The notes below the pieces were generated by a model. It did not search any database and had not been told where the DNA came from. It was given only the letters and a program-made list of their open reading frames with translations. Positions 39,015-47,594 of a stretch of DNA of 64,000 nt are shown piece by piece. Numbering within the stretch: the first letter of the stretch is position 1; each line of letters starts with the position of its first letter. This DNA comes from Kineosporiaceae bacterium. GTDB lineage: Bacteria > Actinomycetota > Actinomycetes > Actinomycetales > Kineosporiaceae. Both the position numbers and the translations under genes were made by a program. The stretch is taken from contig JADJPO010000001.1 in assembly GCA_016713225.1 (NCBI GenBank), forward strand, positions 1,240,001 through 1,304,000. The letters are read 5' to 3'.

Positions 39015-40745
39015 TCAGCCTCGTTCGAGGACCTCGAACAGGTCCTCGTAGTGGCCCACCACATAGGCGACGTCGCCGACGTCCAATCGGGCGTCTCGGC
39101 CCGGGGGAAACTCCAGCGCTCCGGTCGCGCATCGCTGAATGGCCGCGACGCGCGTCCGCACGCGGAAGTCGTCGACCCTGATCCCCTCGAATCCGCTGCC
39201 CTGGCGAATGCGCAGCCGCGCGGCCATGTAGGGCGCCGACCCGACGTAGAAGGTGCCCACGACCTCCATGCCGAGCGCGGCTCCGATGAACCAGGGTGCG
39301 GCCAGCTCGGCGATGGAGCGCGGCTTCCACGCCTCCGACATCGTGCCCACGACGCGAGCGAGGTTGCGCCCGAAGAGTCGTAACGCGATCGGGAAGTCGC
39401 GTTCGCCGATGAGGCCTCGCACCGAGAGTCCGATCTCGATGTTCGCCAGGTCGTCGTTGGTCAACACGGCGAGGCTGGCTGCCCGGGGCAGGCCGGCGGC
39501 GAGCTGGGTCTCACGCATGGTCGGATCGCCGATCAGCACCGGGACGCCGGCGGCCGCCATCTGGGGCATGAACCGTTCGCCGCCACCATTGTCGATCACG
39601 GCCACCTCGAAGCCGGATTCGCGGAGCCGCATGGCCACCCGGCTGCCGACCCGGCCCAGGCCGACCAGCACGATGTGACGGCGCATCCCGGTCAGGCGCT
39701 GCCGGCCGAGGGAATGGGTGAGGCTTCGGGTGACCATCGCATTGGTGAGCAGGGCTGTGGCCACGGCGATCAGCGTGGCGCCCATCAGGGTGATGACGAT
39801 CGCCCAGACGCGCAGCCAGGGTGACTGATCGCGGAAGTAGAAATCACCGAAACCCACGGTGGCGATGGTCTCGGCCGTGAAGTAGACCGCGTCGAGCCAC
39901 GACATCGCGGTTCCGTCGGGTTCGCGGTAGAAGTGCCGGAGCACGGTGATCGAGATCGCGGCCAGAGCGACCAGCACGGCGAAGGCGATACGAAACGGCT
40001 TGTCCAAGCTGTCGTTCAGTGCCGCCACGGTCTCGCGGACTCGACGACGCCACGGCCGGCCGACCGCGGTGGCCCGAATCCGGGCGGGTTCGATCCCGAT
40101 GTCGGCGAACTCTCGCTCGGTGCCCAGGAGAGTGACCAGGTCCCTGACCTTCACCGGCGAATCGCGGCTCGGGCACGACTGGGTCGGCCCGCCGTCCGCC
40201 GGGGTGAGGGCGATCGGCGTCATATCGCCCCAGATCGATCGAAACGTTCCGGTTCGCGGGCTGAGGAACGAGGTCACCAGGAAGTCACTGCCGCCCAGGC
40301 TCAGCTCGTGCGTGGTGCGGCCGAGGACCGCCTCGACGAACGAGTCGGTGGCGAGTTCAGCGACATCGAACACGCCACCGGGTCGGGCGATCGGACCGAG
40401 GGCCTGGGCCACCGACGTATTGCCCATCTGGACGACGACCCGCACCGTCGAGGACATTTCCCGAACCAGCAGAGCGATCTCGATGTTGGTCAGTTCCACG
40501 TTGGTGGCGCACACCACCGCCAACGCCTTGGTGATCCTGGCTCCGCGCAGGATGTCCAGACTCTGCCCGGAACCGGCCAGATACTCCACGTCCCAGCGCT
40601 CGAGTTCGTCTCGTTCCTCTTGCGTGGCACCGGGATCCACCACGATGACCCGTCGGCCGGTGGTCGACAGCTGCCGGACCACGCGCCGCGCGACGCCACG
40701 GATGCCGAACACGACGATGTGGTCCACCGGGTCGCCGTCGAGCAT
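39015..40745 (-). CDS. Potassium channel with RCK domains on both sides of the pore
   Basis: 576 residues. The N-terminal NAD-binding RCK domain (HIVVFGIRGVARRVVRQL, VVCATNVELTNIEIALL) is followed by a membrane part with two helices around the selectivity filter ETIATVGFGDF. A second RCK (HIVLVGLGRVGSRVAMRLRESGFEVAVID) and a TrkA-C-like end come last. The usual bacterial order is pore then RCK, so the extra N-terminal RCK is notable but is seen in some actinobacterial channels. Probably a gated K+ channel. Confidence 0.88.
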   Translation of the reverse strand: MLDGDPVDHIVVFGIRGVARRVVRQLSTTGRRVIVVDPGATQEERDELERWDVEYLAGSGQSLDILRGARITKALAVVCATNVELTNIEIALLVREMSSTVRVVVQMGNTSVAQALGPIARPGGVFDVAELATDSFVEAVLGRTTHELSLGGSDFLVTSFLSPRTGTFRSIWGDMTPIALTPADGGPTQSCPSRDSPVKVRDLVTLLGTEREFADIGIEPARIRATAVGRPWRRRVRETVAALNDSLDKPFRIAFAVLVALAAISITVLRHFYREPDGTAMSWLDAVYFTAETIATVGFGDFYFRDQSPWLRVWAIVITLMGATLIAVATALLTNAMVTRSLTHSLGRQRLTGMRRHIVLVGLGRVGSRVAMRLRESGFEVAVIDNGGGERFMPQMAAAGVPVLIGDPTMRETQLAAGLPRAASLAVLTNDDLANIEIGLSVRGLIGERDFPIALRLFGRNLARVVGTMSEAWKPRSIAELAAPWFIGAALGMEVVGTFYVGSAPYMAARLRIRQGSGFEGIRVDDFRVRTRVAAIQRCATGALEFPPGRDARLDVGDVAYVVGHYEDLFEVLERG

Positions 40746-40825
40746 CGCTTCTCCTCGTCGCGCTGGGCATCTGTTGCGTGACGCTCAGGCGCAACCTATC
40801 CGGGTGGGGCGCTGGAGGTGGCGGA

Positions 40826-42007
40826 TCAACGCACGTCGACCCCGGTACTCGGCAGAACGTTGGAGATCAGGACCTTGGTGGTGGCGTCGGCATCGAGTGC
40901 TGTGGTGACCGCGCGCGCCGTGTCGGCGATCGGGAACACGTGGGAGACCATCTCGGCCAACGGGATCGAGGCGTGGTGACGGGCGAGCAGGGCCAGCGTG
41001 CCTGCGTAGGCTTGGGCGTCCTCACCCCCGGTGCCCATGATGGTCAGGCTGCGGCCGCAGATCTGCGCCGGATTGAACGCCTCGGGCCCCATGTCGACGA
41101 AGGCGCCCACCTCGAGAATCGAACCCCCGTCGCGGACCAGTGAGGTCCCCAGGGCGAACGAGCCCGGGAAGCCGGTCGCATTCACGACCAGATCCGCCCC
41201 CTCGCCCTCGGTCAGGTCCAGCACACGAGCCCGGACGGCGGCATCCTCGCCGGTGACTGCCGGGCCGACAGGCACGGTCTGGGCGTTCACCAGCCGCTCG
41301 GCCAGGGCCAGCCGCCTGGCCGATTTGTCGACGGCGATGAGGGTGCCGGCGCCCATCAACGCCGCCTTGACCAGGTGCGCCATGCCCAGCGAGCCGACCC
41401 CGACGACCGCCACGGCGTCGCCCGGCAGGAAGCCACCGGGGCGGCGGACCGCCGCGATGCGTTCGAGCGAATGGGTGACGGCGAAGATCTCGGTGAGCAC
41501 CGCGACGTCGTCCGGCAGGTGGGGTGGAACCCGGAAGATCGGCGTCCCGGGCCCGAGGTAGAGGTACTCCGACCAGCCGCCGAACAGGTGCGGCGGCTGC
41601 GCGCTGGTCAGTGAGTTGCCGTAGTTCTCGAGCCGACGGCACAGGTAGTAGGGGTCCTGGCGCCGGCAGGTGGGGCAGGTACCGCAGGCTCGGTTGGGCG
41701 CCGGCACGACCCGGTCACCGGGCAGCAGTGGGCGGCCGTCGTGGGCCGCGGCCCCGCCGGGACCGACCGCCTCCACCACCCCGAGATTCTCGTGCCCTTG
41801 GATGATCGGGAACGGGGTGGTGCGCTCGAGCTCCGTCCCGGCGTACTGCACGGTCTCGCCGCGGTAGGTGTGCTTGTCGGTGCCGCAGATGCCCGAGGCC
41901 GTCATCCGCAGCAGGACGGCGCCCGGTTCGAGCTCGGTCGGGAACGGGTAGTCCCGGATCTCGTAGGTGCGTGGCGCCACCAAGGTGGCGGCCTGAACCG
42001 TACGCAT
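40826..42007 (-). CDS. Zinc-binding medium-chain alcohol dehydrogenase
   Basis: 393 residues from ATG 42007 (GAGGGGG upstream). Catalytic zinc residues are in SGICGTDKH and IIQGHENLGVVEAVG. The structural zinc is CGTCPTCRRQDPYYLC. The nucleotide fold has AVAVVGVGSLGMAHLVKAALM. It oxidises an alcohol or polyol with NAD(P)+, but the substrate is unknown. It is divergent from an SDR gene 70 bases away, and both could belong to one degradation step. Confidence 0.9.
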   Translation of the reverse strand: MRTVQAATLVAPRTYEIRDYPFPTELEPGAVLLRMTASGICGTDKHTYRGETVQYAGTELERTTPFPIIQGHENLGVVEAVGPGGAAAHDGRPLLPGDRVVPAPNRACGTCPTCRRQDPYYLCRRLENYGNSLTSAQPPHLFGGWSEYLYLGPGTPIFRVPPHLPDDVAVLTEIFAVTHSLERIAAVRRPGGFLPGDAVAVVGVGSLGMAHLVKAALMGAGTLIAVDKSARRLALAERLVNAQTVPVGPAVTGEDAAVRARVLDLTEGEGADLVVNATGFPGSFALGTSLVRDGGSILEVGAFVDMGPEAFNPAQICGRSLTIMGTGGEDAQAYAGTLALLARHHASIPLAEMVSHVFPIADTARAVTTALDADATTKVLISNVLPSTGVDVR

Positions 42008-42077
42008 GCTGCCCCCTCGATGGGTCAGGGGATGATCGGGCCTGGCGAGGTCGTTCGGCTCGTCATACGTTGCCCGC

Positions 42078-42833
42078 ATGATGACACGTCTGCAGGATCG
42101 GGTTGCGCTGGTCACCGGTGCGGCGAGTGGTATCGGCAAGGCCACGGCGCACCGGCTGGCCGGCGAGGGCGCCGCAGTGTTGGTCAGCGACATTCAGGAC
42201 ACCGCGGGCGAGGCCGTCGCTGCGGCGATCCGGGACGGCGGGGGCCAGGCGATCTATCGCCGGTTGGACGTCACCCGCGAAGACGACTGGACGGCGGCGA
42301 TCTCCGCGGTTCGGGACGCCTTCGGCGGTCTGGACATCCTGGTCAACAACGCCGGCGTCGGCGACATCGACGTCATCGAGAACACCTCACTCGAACAGTA
42401 CGAGCGAACCATTGCGATCACCCAGACCAGTGTCTTTCTCGGCACCAGGGCAGCGGCCGAACTACTCAAGGCCTCCTCCCACGCCAGCGTGATCAACATC
42501 AGCTCGATCTTCGGTGCCAGTGGAGGTTTCGGCACCTCCCCGGCGTATCACGCCGCCAAGGGAGCCGTCCGACTGCTCACCAAGAACACCGCCCTGCACT
42601 GGGCCGATGCCGGAATCCGGGTCAACTCGGTGCACCCCGGGTTCATCGACACCCCCATCCTGGAGCCGGCCATGGGTACGCCGATGGGGGATGCCATCAT
42701 CGCGACCACGCCGCTGGGCCGCCTCGGCCGCCCGGATGAGATCGCTGCTGCTGTCGCCTACCTGGCCAGCGATGACGCCTCGTTCGTCACCGGGTCGGAG
42801 TTGTACGTGGACGGCGGGTACATGGCGCGGTGA
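42078..42833 (+). CDS. Short-chain dehydrogenase/reductase
   Basis: 251 residues with the classical SDR landmarks: TGAASGIG (cofactor), LDVT, NNAGVGD, INISSIFGASG with YHAAKGA (Ser-Tyr-Lys) and VHPGFIDTP. It ends DDASFVTGSELYVDGGYM as in FabG-like enzymes. A second in-frame ATG follows three bases after the first. The Asp at the end of strand 2 (VLVSDIQD) favours NAD. The substrate is not predictable. Confidence 0.92.
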   Translation: MMTRLQDRVALVTGAASGIGKATAHRLAGEGAAVLVSDIQDTAGEAVAAAIRDGGGQAIYRRLDVTREDDWTAAISAVRDAFGGLDILVNNAGVGDIDVIENTSLEQYERTIAITQTSVFLGTRAAAELLKASSHASVINISSIFGASGGFGTSPAYHAAKGAVRLLTKNTALHWADAGIRVNSVHPGFIDTPILEPAMGTPMGDAIIATTPLGRLGRPDEIAAAVAYLASDDASFVTGSELYVDGGYMAR

Positions 42834-42869
42834 TCGGGTCCGGCGCACGCCCCCTGACGTGTGCTGGGC

Positions 42870-43400
42870 TCACTGACCGGTGCGGCCGTCGATGCACTCG
42901 CGCAACAGGTCGGCGTGACCGGCGTGCCGGGCGTACTCCTCGATGAGGTGGACCAGGATGTCGCGGGGATAGAAGGTGTGCTCGTCGCGCGTCATGGGCG
43001 TTCCCAGATCGTCGTCCTTCAGCGTGTCCAGCCAGGCATCGGCCCGGGCCATCTCGATCCGCCACGTGGCCAGGGCATCGGCGACCACGTCGTCGTCCGG
43101 CTCGGCGCCGGTGAAGTCCTCGTCGGGGGAGTCCTCGGTCTTGTAGAGCCGCGGCGCATCGACGCGGCCCTGCAGAACCCGCTGGAACCAGTGGTTCTCC
43201 ACCTGGGCGAGGTGACGAATCAACCCGAGCAGGCTGAGTTCGCTCGGGGGCACCGAGCGCTGGGCGAGCTGCTCGGCGTCCAGGTTCTGGCACTTCAAGG
43301 CGATCGTCAGGCGATAGTTGCCCAGGTACTCGCGGTAGGTCGCGAGCTCGCCGTCCGGGTTGCCGTAGCTGCGGGGGTCGTCTTCGGGCGCCATCCACAT
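42870..43400 (-). CDS. DinB/DUF664 family protein
   Basis: 176 residues from ATG 43400. The four-helix bundle metal ligands appear at LSLLGLIRHLAQVENHW and HLIEEYARHAGHADLLREC (three conserved His). CQNLDAEQLAQRSVPPSELSLLG is typical of DUF664. Some relatives use mycothiol or bacillithiol as a cofactor; whether this one does is unknown. A TTG 21 bases upstream could extend it. It directly follows the VOC gene. Confidence 0.85.
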   Translation of the reverse strand: MWMAPEDDPRSYGNPDGELATYREYLGNYRLTIALKCQNLDAEQLAQRSVPPSELSLLGLIRHLAQVENHWFQRVLQGRVDAPRLYKTEDSPDEDFTGAEPDDDVVADALATWRIEMARADAWLDTLKDDDLGTPMTRDEHTFYPRDILVHLIEEYARHAGHADLLRECIDGRTGQ

Positions 43401-43421
43401 GTCACTCACCCCGCTACCCAA

Positions 43422-43892
43422 TCAGAGCTCGAGCCGGCGCAGGACCGGACGCTCCCAGAGCTCGGGGTCGTTCCAGTCGACGCCGGGCACGTCGATGTAG
43501 ACCTCGATCTCGTTGCCGTCGGGGTCGGCGATGTAGAGGCTGTGGGTGAAGCCGTGGTCGGTGGCGCCCAGGATCGGCGTGCCCGCCTCGACCAGCCGTT
43601 GCCGCATCGCCCGCAGCTCGTCGTCGCTGTCACCCACCTTGACGCCGAAGTGATAGAGGCCGGTGCGGCGTCCGGGTGGCAACGGCGCCGCGTCCGGCCC
43701 GACCTCGATCAGCAGCAGCTCGTGATGCGTTCGGCCGCCGGGGGAGTTGAACGCCGCCGCCGGGAAGCGCAGCGGCGCACCCTCGGGACCCATCGGGATC
43801 GGCGCCCAACCCAGGACGTCGCGGTAGAACGTGGCGGATCGCGTCAGGTCACGCACGTAGAGGACGAGATGTCCCAGTTCCTTCACACCCAT
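43422..43892 (-). CDS. VOC/glyoxalase-fold metalloprotein
   Basis: 156 residues. GHLVLYVRDLTRSATFYRDVLGW opens a vicinal-oxygen-chelate domain. The second half-module is LYHFGVKVGDSDDELRAMRQRL to LYIADPDGNEIEVYID. His and Glu ligands are at GHLVLY, YHFGVK and EIEVYI. It resembles catechol-2,3-dioxygenase-like small proteins. The substrate is unknown. It forms an apparent leftward unit with DoxX and the DinB gene. Confidence 0.88.
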   Translation of the reverse strand: MGVKELGHLVLYVRDLTRSATFYRDVLGWAPIPMGPEGAPLRFPAAAFNSPGGRTHHELLLIEVGPDAAPLPPGRRTGLYHFGVKVGDSDDELRAMRQRLVEAGTPILGATDHGFTHSLYIADPDGNEIEVYIDVPGVDWNDPELWERPVLRRLEL

Positions 43893-43921
43893 GCTGTCGC
43901 TCTTTCTCGAGAACCGGCGCC

Positions 43922-44296
43922 TCAGAAGCTGTACGGACCGAACCGGCCCCAGGCCACCACCGCAGCCAGGATCAGCAGCACTGCGTTGACCACGATGCCC
44001 TGGGTCTCACCGCGCCGCGCGTGGACGACGGCCGCACCGATCATGGTCAGCACCAGGCCGAGTGCGGCCAGGGGGGCGAGCACCGGTGCGATGCCCGTCA
44101 ACGGCGGCCCGATCAGGCCGATGGCGGCGAGTACCTCGAGCGCGCCGATGGTCTTGACCTGGCCGGCGCTGAAGTCGTCGACCCAGGGCATGCCGGAGGC
44201 GGAGAGCTTCGCCTTGGGTTGCGACAGCTTCATGGCCCCGGCGCCCAGGAACGCTACGGCGAGCAGGCCCGCCAGGATCCACAGGAACACGTTCAC
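43922..44296 (-). CDS. DoxX-like membrane protein
   Basis: 124 residues with four membrane helices (FLWILAGLLAVAFLGAGAMKL, LEVLAAIGLIGPPL, LAPLAALGLVLTMIGAAVVH and GIVVNAVLLILAAVVAWG). The AFLGAGAMKLSQP...LEVLAAIGLI pattern matches the DoxX family. Function is unknown, but redox or thiol stress has been proposed for relatives. It is divergent from the MarR gene and lies beside a palindromic site, so MarR probably controls it. Confidence 0.87.
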   Translation of the reverse strand: MNVFLWILAGLLAVAFLGAGAMKLSQPKAKLSASGMPWVDDFSAGQVKTIGALEVLAAIGLIGPPLTGIAPVLAPLAALGLVLTMIGAAVVHARRGETQGIVVNAVLLILAAVVAWGRFGPYSF

Positions 44297-44317
44297 GGTG
44301 GCTCACTCCTTCTGATG

Positions 44318-44333
44318 ACTTCACGGGTGAAGT
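44318..44333. promoter_or_regulatory. Candidate MarR operator between doxX-like and marR genes
   Basis: ACTTCAC-GG-GTGAAGT is a perfect 7-base inverted repeat, 22 bases upstream of the DoxX-like start. The half-site GTGAAGT recurs at 44416-44422, 13 bases before the marR start. Position and symmetry fit a MarR dimer controlling both directions. Confidence 0.65.
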
Positions 44334-44434
44334 GACCATAGGGGAGCGATAGTTCACGATGCAAGTAATTCCAAACCTGTGGCACGCGCTCCCTACGGTG
44401 GAGTTCGGTTCAGGCGTGAAGTTATGGTGAGGGC

Positions 44435-44947
44435 ATGGCGTCCGACCGCGAGGGTGGGCAGCAGCCCGCCACCGAGCCTCGCTGGCTCACCGAGCAGGAG
44501 CAGGAGGCGTGGTTCGCGCTGGCAGGGATGATCACCCGCTTGCCGGGCGCGTTGGATCGTCAGTTGCAGCGGGACGCCGGGATCAGCCACTTCGAGTATC
44601 AGGTGCTGGCCGGCCTGTCGATGTCACCCGATCGGACGCTGCGGATGAGCGTGCTGGCCGACTTCGCCGAAGGGCAACTGCCGCGGTTGTCGCAAGTGGT
44701 CGGCCGGCTGGAGAAGCGGGGTTGGGTGACCCGCTCGACCGATCCGACCGACGGCCGCTACACCCTGGCCCACCTGACCGACGCCGGCTGGGACCTGGTG
44801 GTCGCCACGGCGCCTGGGCACGTGGCCTGGGTACGCACCCTGGTCTTCGATTCGATCACCCAGGCCCAGGTGCGTCAGCTCGCCGACATCGGACGACGCG
44901 TGCTGGGTGCGATCTCACCCAAGGGTGACTGCCCGCCCCGCCCCTGA
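44435..44947 (+). CDS. MarR-family transcriptional regulator
   Basis: 170 residues. The winged helix-turn-helix includes ISHFEYQVLAGLSMSPDRTLRMSVLADFAEGQLPRLSQVVGRLEKRGWVTRSTDPTDGRYTLAHLTDAG, the usual MarR core, with the wing at DPTDGRYT. Helices at both ends form the dimer. It is divergent from DoxX with the palindrome between them, so autoregulation and control of DoxX-VOC-DinB are likely. No ligand can be guessed. Confidence 0.9.
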   Translation: MASDREGGQQPATEPRWLTEQEQEAWFALAGMITRLPGALDRQLQRDAGISHFEYQVLAGLSMSPDRTLRMSVLADFAEGQLPRLSQVVGRLEKRGWVTRSTDPTDGRYTLAHLTDAGWDLVVATAPGHVAWVRTLVFDSITQAQVRQLADIGRRVLGAISPKGDCPPRP

Positions 44948-44966
44948 ACCCCAACCCAACCCTCAA

Positions 44967-45042
44967 CCCCCGGTGATCATGTAATCCGTGCACGCTCGTG
45001 AAAACTTTCACGAGCGTGCACGGATTACATGATCACCGGGGG
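44967..45042. repeat. Perfect 37-bp palindrome of the intergenic repeat family
   Basis: The left arm 44967-45003 and right arm 45006-45042 are perfectly complementary over 37 bases with only two bases between them. Each arm starts with CCCCCGGTGATCATG and includes AATCCGTGCACG, the unit also found at 38.9 kb, plus GCTCGTGAAA toward the centre. It fills the gap between convergent genes and reaches into the stop codon of the FGGY kinase, so it probably works as a two-way terminator as well. Confidence 0.9.
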
Positions 45043-46556
45043 GTGGGGTGGCTGACCGTCGGGGTTGGGGTGGCCGCGAGGTCGGCGAACAGGGCGCGCA
45101 GGCCGGGGTAGATCTGGCGGTGGATCGGGGCCAGGCGGGCGTAGTGGGCGGCGAACTCGGTTCGAGGCGTGAAGGTCTCGCCCAGGTCGGCGTGACACCG
45201 GACTGCCTCGGACGGCGATGCCAGCGTCCGCCAGGCCAGGACCGCGGCGCCGCGGGCCGACAGTTGTTCGTCGAGACACACCTGGATCGGGCGATCGGTG
45301 ACGTCGGCGACGATCTGGGTCCACAACCGGCTGCGGCTGCCGCCACCCATCGCCCGGATCGCCGAGATCCGTTGCCCGGTGGCCGCTTCCAGGCCCTCCA
45401 GGTGCAGGCGCAACTCGAACGCGACGCCCTCGAGCAGCGCCCGGTACACGTGTGCCCGGGTATGAGCACCGTGCAGCCCGACGAGCGCCCCCCGGGCGTC
45501 GGCGTCCCAGTACGGGGTCTGCGCGGCGTTCCAGTACGGGACCGCGAGCAGGCCCTCGGCGCCCGGCGGCACGTCGTCCGCGGCCTGGTCCAATGCCGGG
45601 TCGACGGCCCCGCCGAGCGCCGGATCGCCGAGTTCGCGGCGGAACCAGTCGGCGAGGTAGGCCGCCGCGTTGAGCACCGTCTCGAAGACGAAGCTGCCCT
45701 GGGGCGCGCCGGCCAGGGTGCGAAACGCCCGACTCGTCAGGTAGGTGGGCGAGGGGGTGCCGAGCACCATGGACGTGCCCAGGTTCAGGTAAGCCATCCC
45801 CGGCTCGACGGCCCCGGCCCCGAGTCCGGCGGCCTGACCGTCACCGAGACCGGCGATCAGGGGTACCGGCGCGGGCAATCCCACCTCTCGCGTGACGTCG
45901 GCCGTGAGCGAGGCGATCACCGCACCGGGGGGCACCAGGTCGGGTAGTTGGTCGGCTCGCACCCCGGCGAGGTGCAGCAGCTCCGGCGCCCAGATCCCGG
46001 CCGCCAGATCGAGCAGGCCGAGTGAGTCGGCCGAGGCGACACTGCTCGCCCAGCGTCCGGTCAGTCGGTGGGCGAGCACGGCATGGACGTCGGCCACCCG
46101 CGCGGCCTGCGCCAGGGTCTGCGGTTCGTGGCGCGACAGCCAGGCCAGCTTGTAGATCGCTGGGGTGGTGTCGGGCGGCTTGCCCGAGACCTGGTGCACC
46201 CGATCGGTTCCCAGTTCGGCGATCTCGGCCCCGGCCCTCGAGTCCAGCCACAGCACCGCCGGACGCAGCGGTGCGCCCCGCTCGTCGATGCAGACGAACG
46301 ACTCTCGTTGGTGGGTCAGGCAGATCCCCTGTACGGCAGCGGGATCCGGCAGTGCGGCGATCGTCTCGGCGAGTGCGGCCAGGGTGGCGCGCCACCACTG
46401 CACGGCATCTTGTTCGTGGAACCCCGGGCGGGGCCGGCTCAGCGCCAGGGGCCGTGAGGCCGAGGCCTGCTCCGAACCGTCGAGGTCGAGGGCCACGACC
46501 TTGGCGGCGGTCGTGGAACAGTCCACCGCCAGCACCACCGGCTCAGCGGTGCTCAC
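45033..46556 (-). CDS. FGGY-family carbohydrate kinase (xylulokinase-like)
   Basis: 507 residues. The N-terminal actin-like fold begins VVLAVDCSTTAAKVVALDLDG. The substrate region has ICLTHQRESFVCIDERG and VLWLDSRA. The C-terminal fold has GLGDGQAAGLGAG, AYLNLGTSMVLG and RAMGGGSRSRLWTQIVADV, as in xylulokinase and glycerol kinase relatives. It phosphorylates a sugar or polyol, and the identity is not determinable. ATG 46556 overlaps the stop of the dehydrogenase gene, so it is the last gene of that operon. Confidence 0.92.
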   Translation of the reverse strand: MSTAEPVVLAVDCSTTAAKVVALDLDGSEQASASRPLALSRPRPGFHEQDAVQWWRATLAALAETIAALPDPAAVQGICLTHQRESFVCIDERGAPLRPAVLWLDSRAGAEIAELGTDRVHQVSGKPPDTTPAIYKLAWLSRHEPQTLAQAARVADVHAVLAHRLTGRWASSVASADSLGLLDLAAGIWAPELLHLAGVRADQLPDLVPPGAVIASLTADVTREVGLPAPVPLIAGLGDGQAAGLGAGAVEPGMAYLNLGTSMVLGTPSPTYLTSRAFRTLAGAPQGSFVFETVLNAAAYLADWFRRELGDPALGGAVDPALDQAADDVPPGAEGLLAVPYWNAAQTPYWDADARGALVGLHGAHTRAHVYRALLEGVAFELRLHLEGLEAATGQRISAIRAMGGGSRSRLWTQIVADVTDRPIQVCLDEQLSARGAAVLAWRTLASPSEAVRCHADLGETFTPRTEFAAHYARLAPIHRQIYPGLRALFADLAATPTPTVSHPTPR

Positions 46557-47590
46557 GAGGGCGAGCCGGACGGCGCGACGATCACCTTGAGTCCGGCGCG
46601 TGTGTGGGCCGTCGTCAGGGCCGCCTTCACCTCGTCCAGGTCGAACTGGTGGGTGACCAGGCTGCGCACGTCCACCGCCCCCCGCTCGACCAGGGCGGCG
46701 GCTCGGGGATAGACCTCCTTCATCCGTCGCACCAGCAGCAGGCTCAGCCCCTTGCGCCGGGCGGTCGAGGCGCTGAACGTCGTCCGGTCGTCGTCCGGGA
46801 TGCCGGCGAGAACCACACGCGCTCCCGGGGCGGCGGCCTCCAGCGCCAGGGCGATCGCGGCGTCCGAACCGCTGGCCTCGTAGACCACGTCGACGCCCTC
46901 ACCGCCGGTGAGCTCGCCGATCGCCGCGGCGAAGTCGGCCGGCTCGACGGGCAGGGTGACGTCGGCGCCGAGGGCCAGCGCGGCCCCGGCCCGGTGGGCC
47001 AAGGGGTCGACGGCATAGATCCGGGACGCCCCGGCGGCGCGGGCCACCTGCAACAGGCACAACCCGATCGGGCCGCAGCCCACGATGGCCACCGAGGTAC
47101 CGACGTGCGGATGGCCCAGGTCGTGGGCATGGATGGCCACCCCGAGCGGCTCGAGCATCGCGATGTCCGCGTCGGACAAGGCCTCACTCATCGGGTGCAG
47201 CAGGTGCTCGGGCCAGGCGAGGTACTGCCGCAACGCGCCGTCCGTCGCGCCGTGACCGAGGAAACCGACTGTCGGGCACAGGTTTCGGTGGCCTGCCAGA
47301 CAGGGTGTGCAGCGCTCGCACGGCACCGCAGGATCGATGGCCACCCGCTGCCCCGCGCGCGGCCCACTGACGACGACGCCCGCCGCCTCGTGTCCGATCA
47401 CCAGCGGCCGAGCGATCCGGGCATCGCCGATGCCGCCGTCGGCGTACCAGTGCAGGTCTGATCCGCAGATGCCGACGGCCGTGACCCGCACCAGGCACTC
47501 ACCGGGTGCCGGGTCCGGCACCGGCTCGGTGACCAGGCGCAGATCCTGTCGGCCGTACAGCCGGGCCACGAGCATCTCGGACGGCGTCAT
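46553..47590 (-). CDS. Sorbitol/threonine dehydrogenase-like zinc enzyme
   Basis: 345 residues from ATG 47590. Catalytic zinc residues are at AVGICGSDLHWY and LVIGHEAAGVV. The structural zinc is CERCTPCLAGHRNLC. The nucleotide fold has SVAIVGCGPIGLCLLQVARAAGAS. This is the polyol dehydrogenase branch of the medium-chain family. Between lutC and the FGGY kinase, it likely produces a ketose that the kinase then phosphorylates. Confidence 0.9.
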   Translation of the reverse strand: MTPSEMLVARLYGRQDLRLVTEPVPDPAPGECLVRVTAVGICGSDLHWYADGGIGDARIARPLVIGHEAAGVVVSGPRAGQRVAIDPAVPCERCTPCLAGHRNLCPTVGFLGHGATDGALRQYLAWPEHLLHPMSEALSDADIAMLEPLGVAIHAHDLGHPHVGTSVAIVGCGPIGLCLLQVARAAGASRIYAVDPLAHRAGAALALGADVTLPVEPADFAAAIGELTGGEGVDVVYEASGSDAAIALALEAAAPGARVVLAGIPDDDRTTFSASTARRKGLSLLLVRRMKEVYPRAAALVERGAVDVRSLVTHQFDLDEVKAALTTAHTRAGLKVIVAPSGSPS

Positions 47591-47594
47591 GCCC

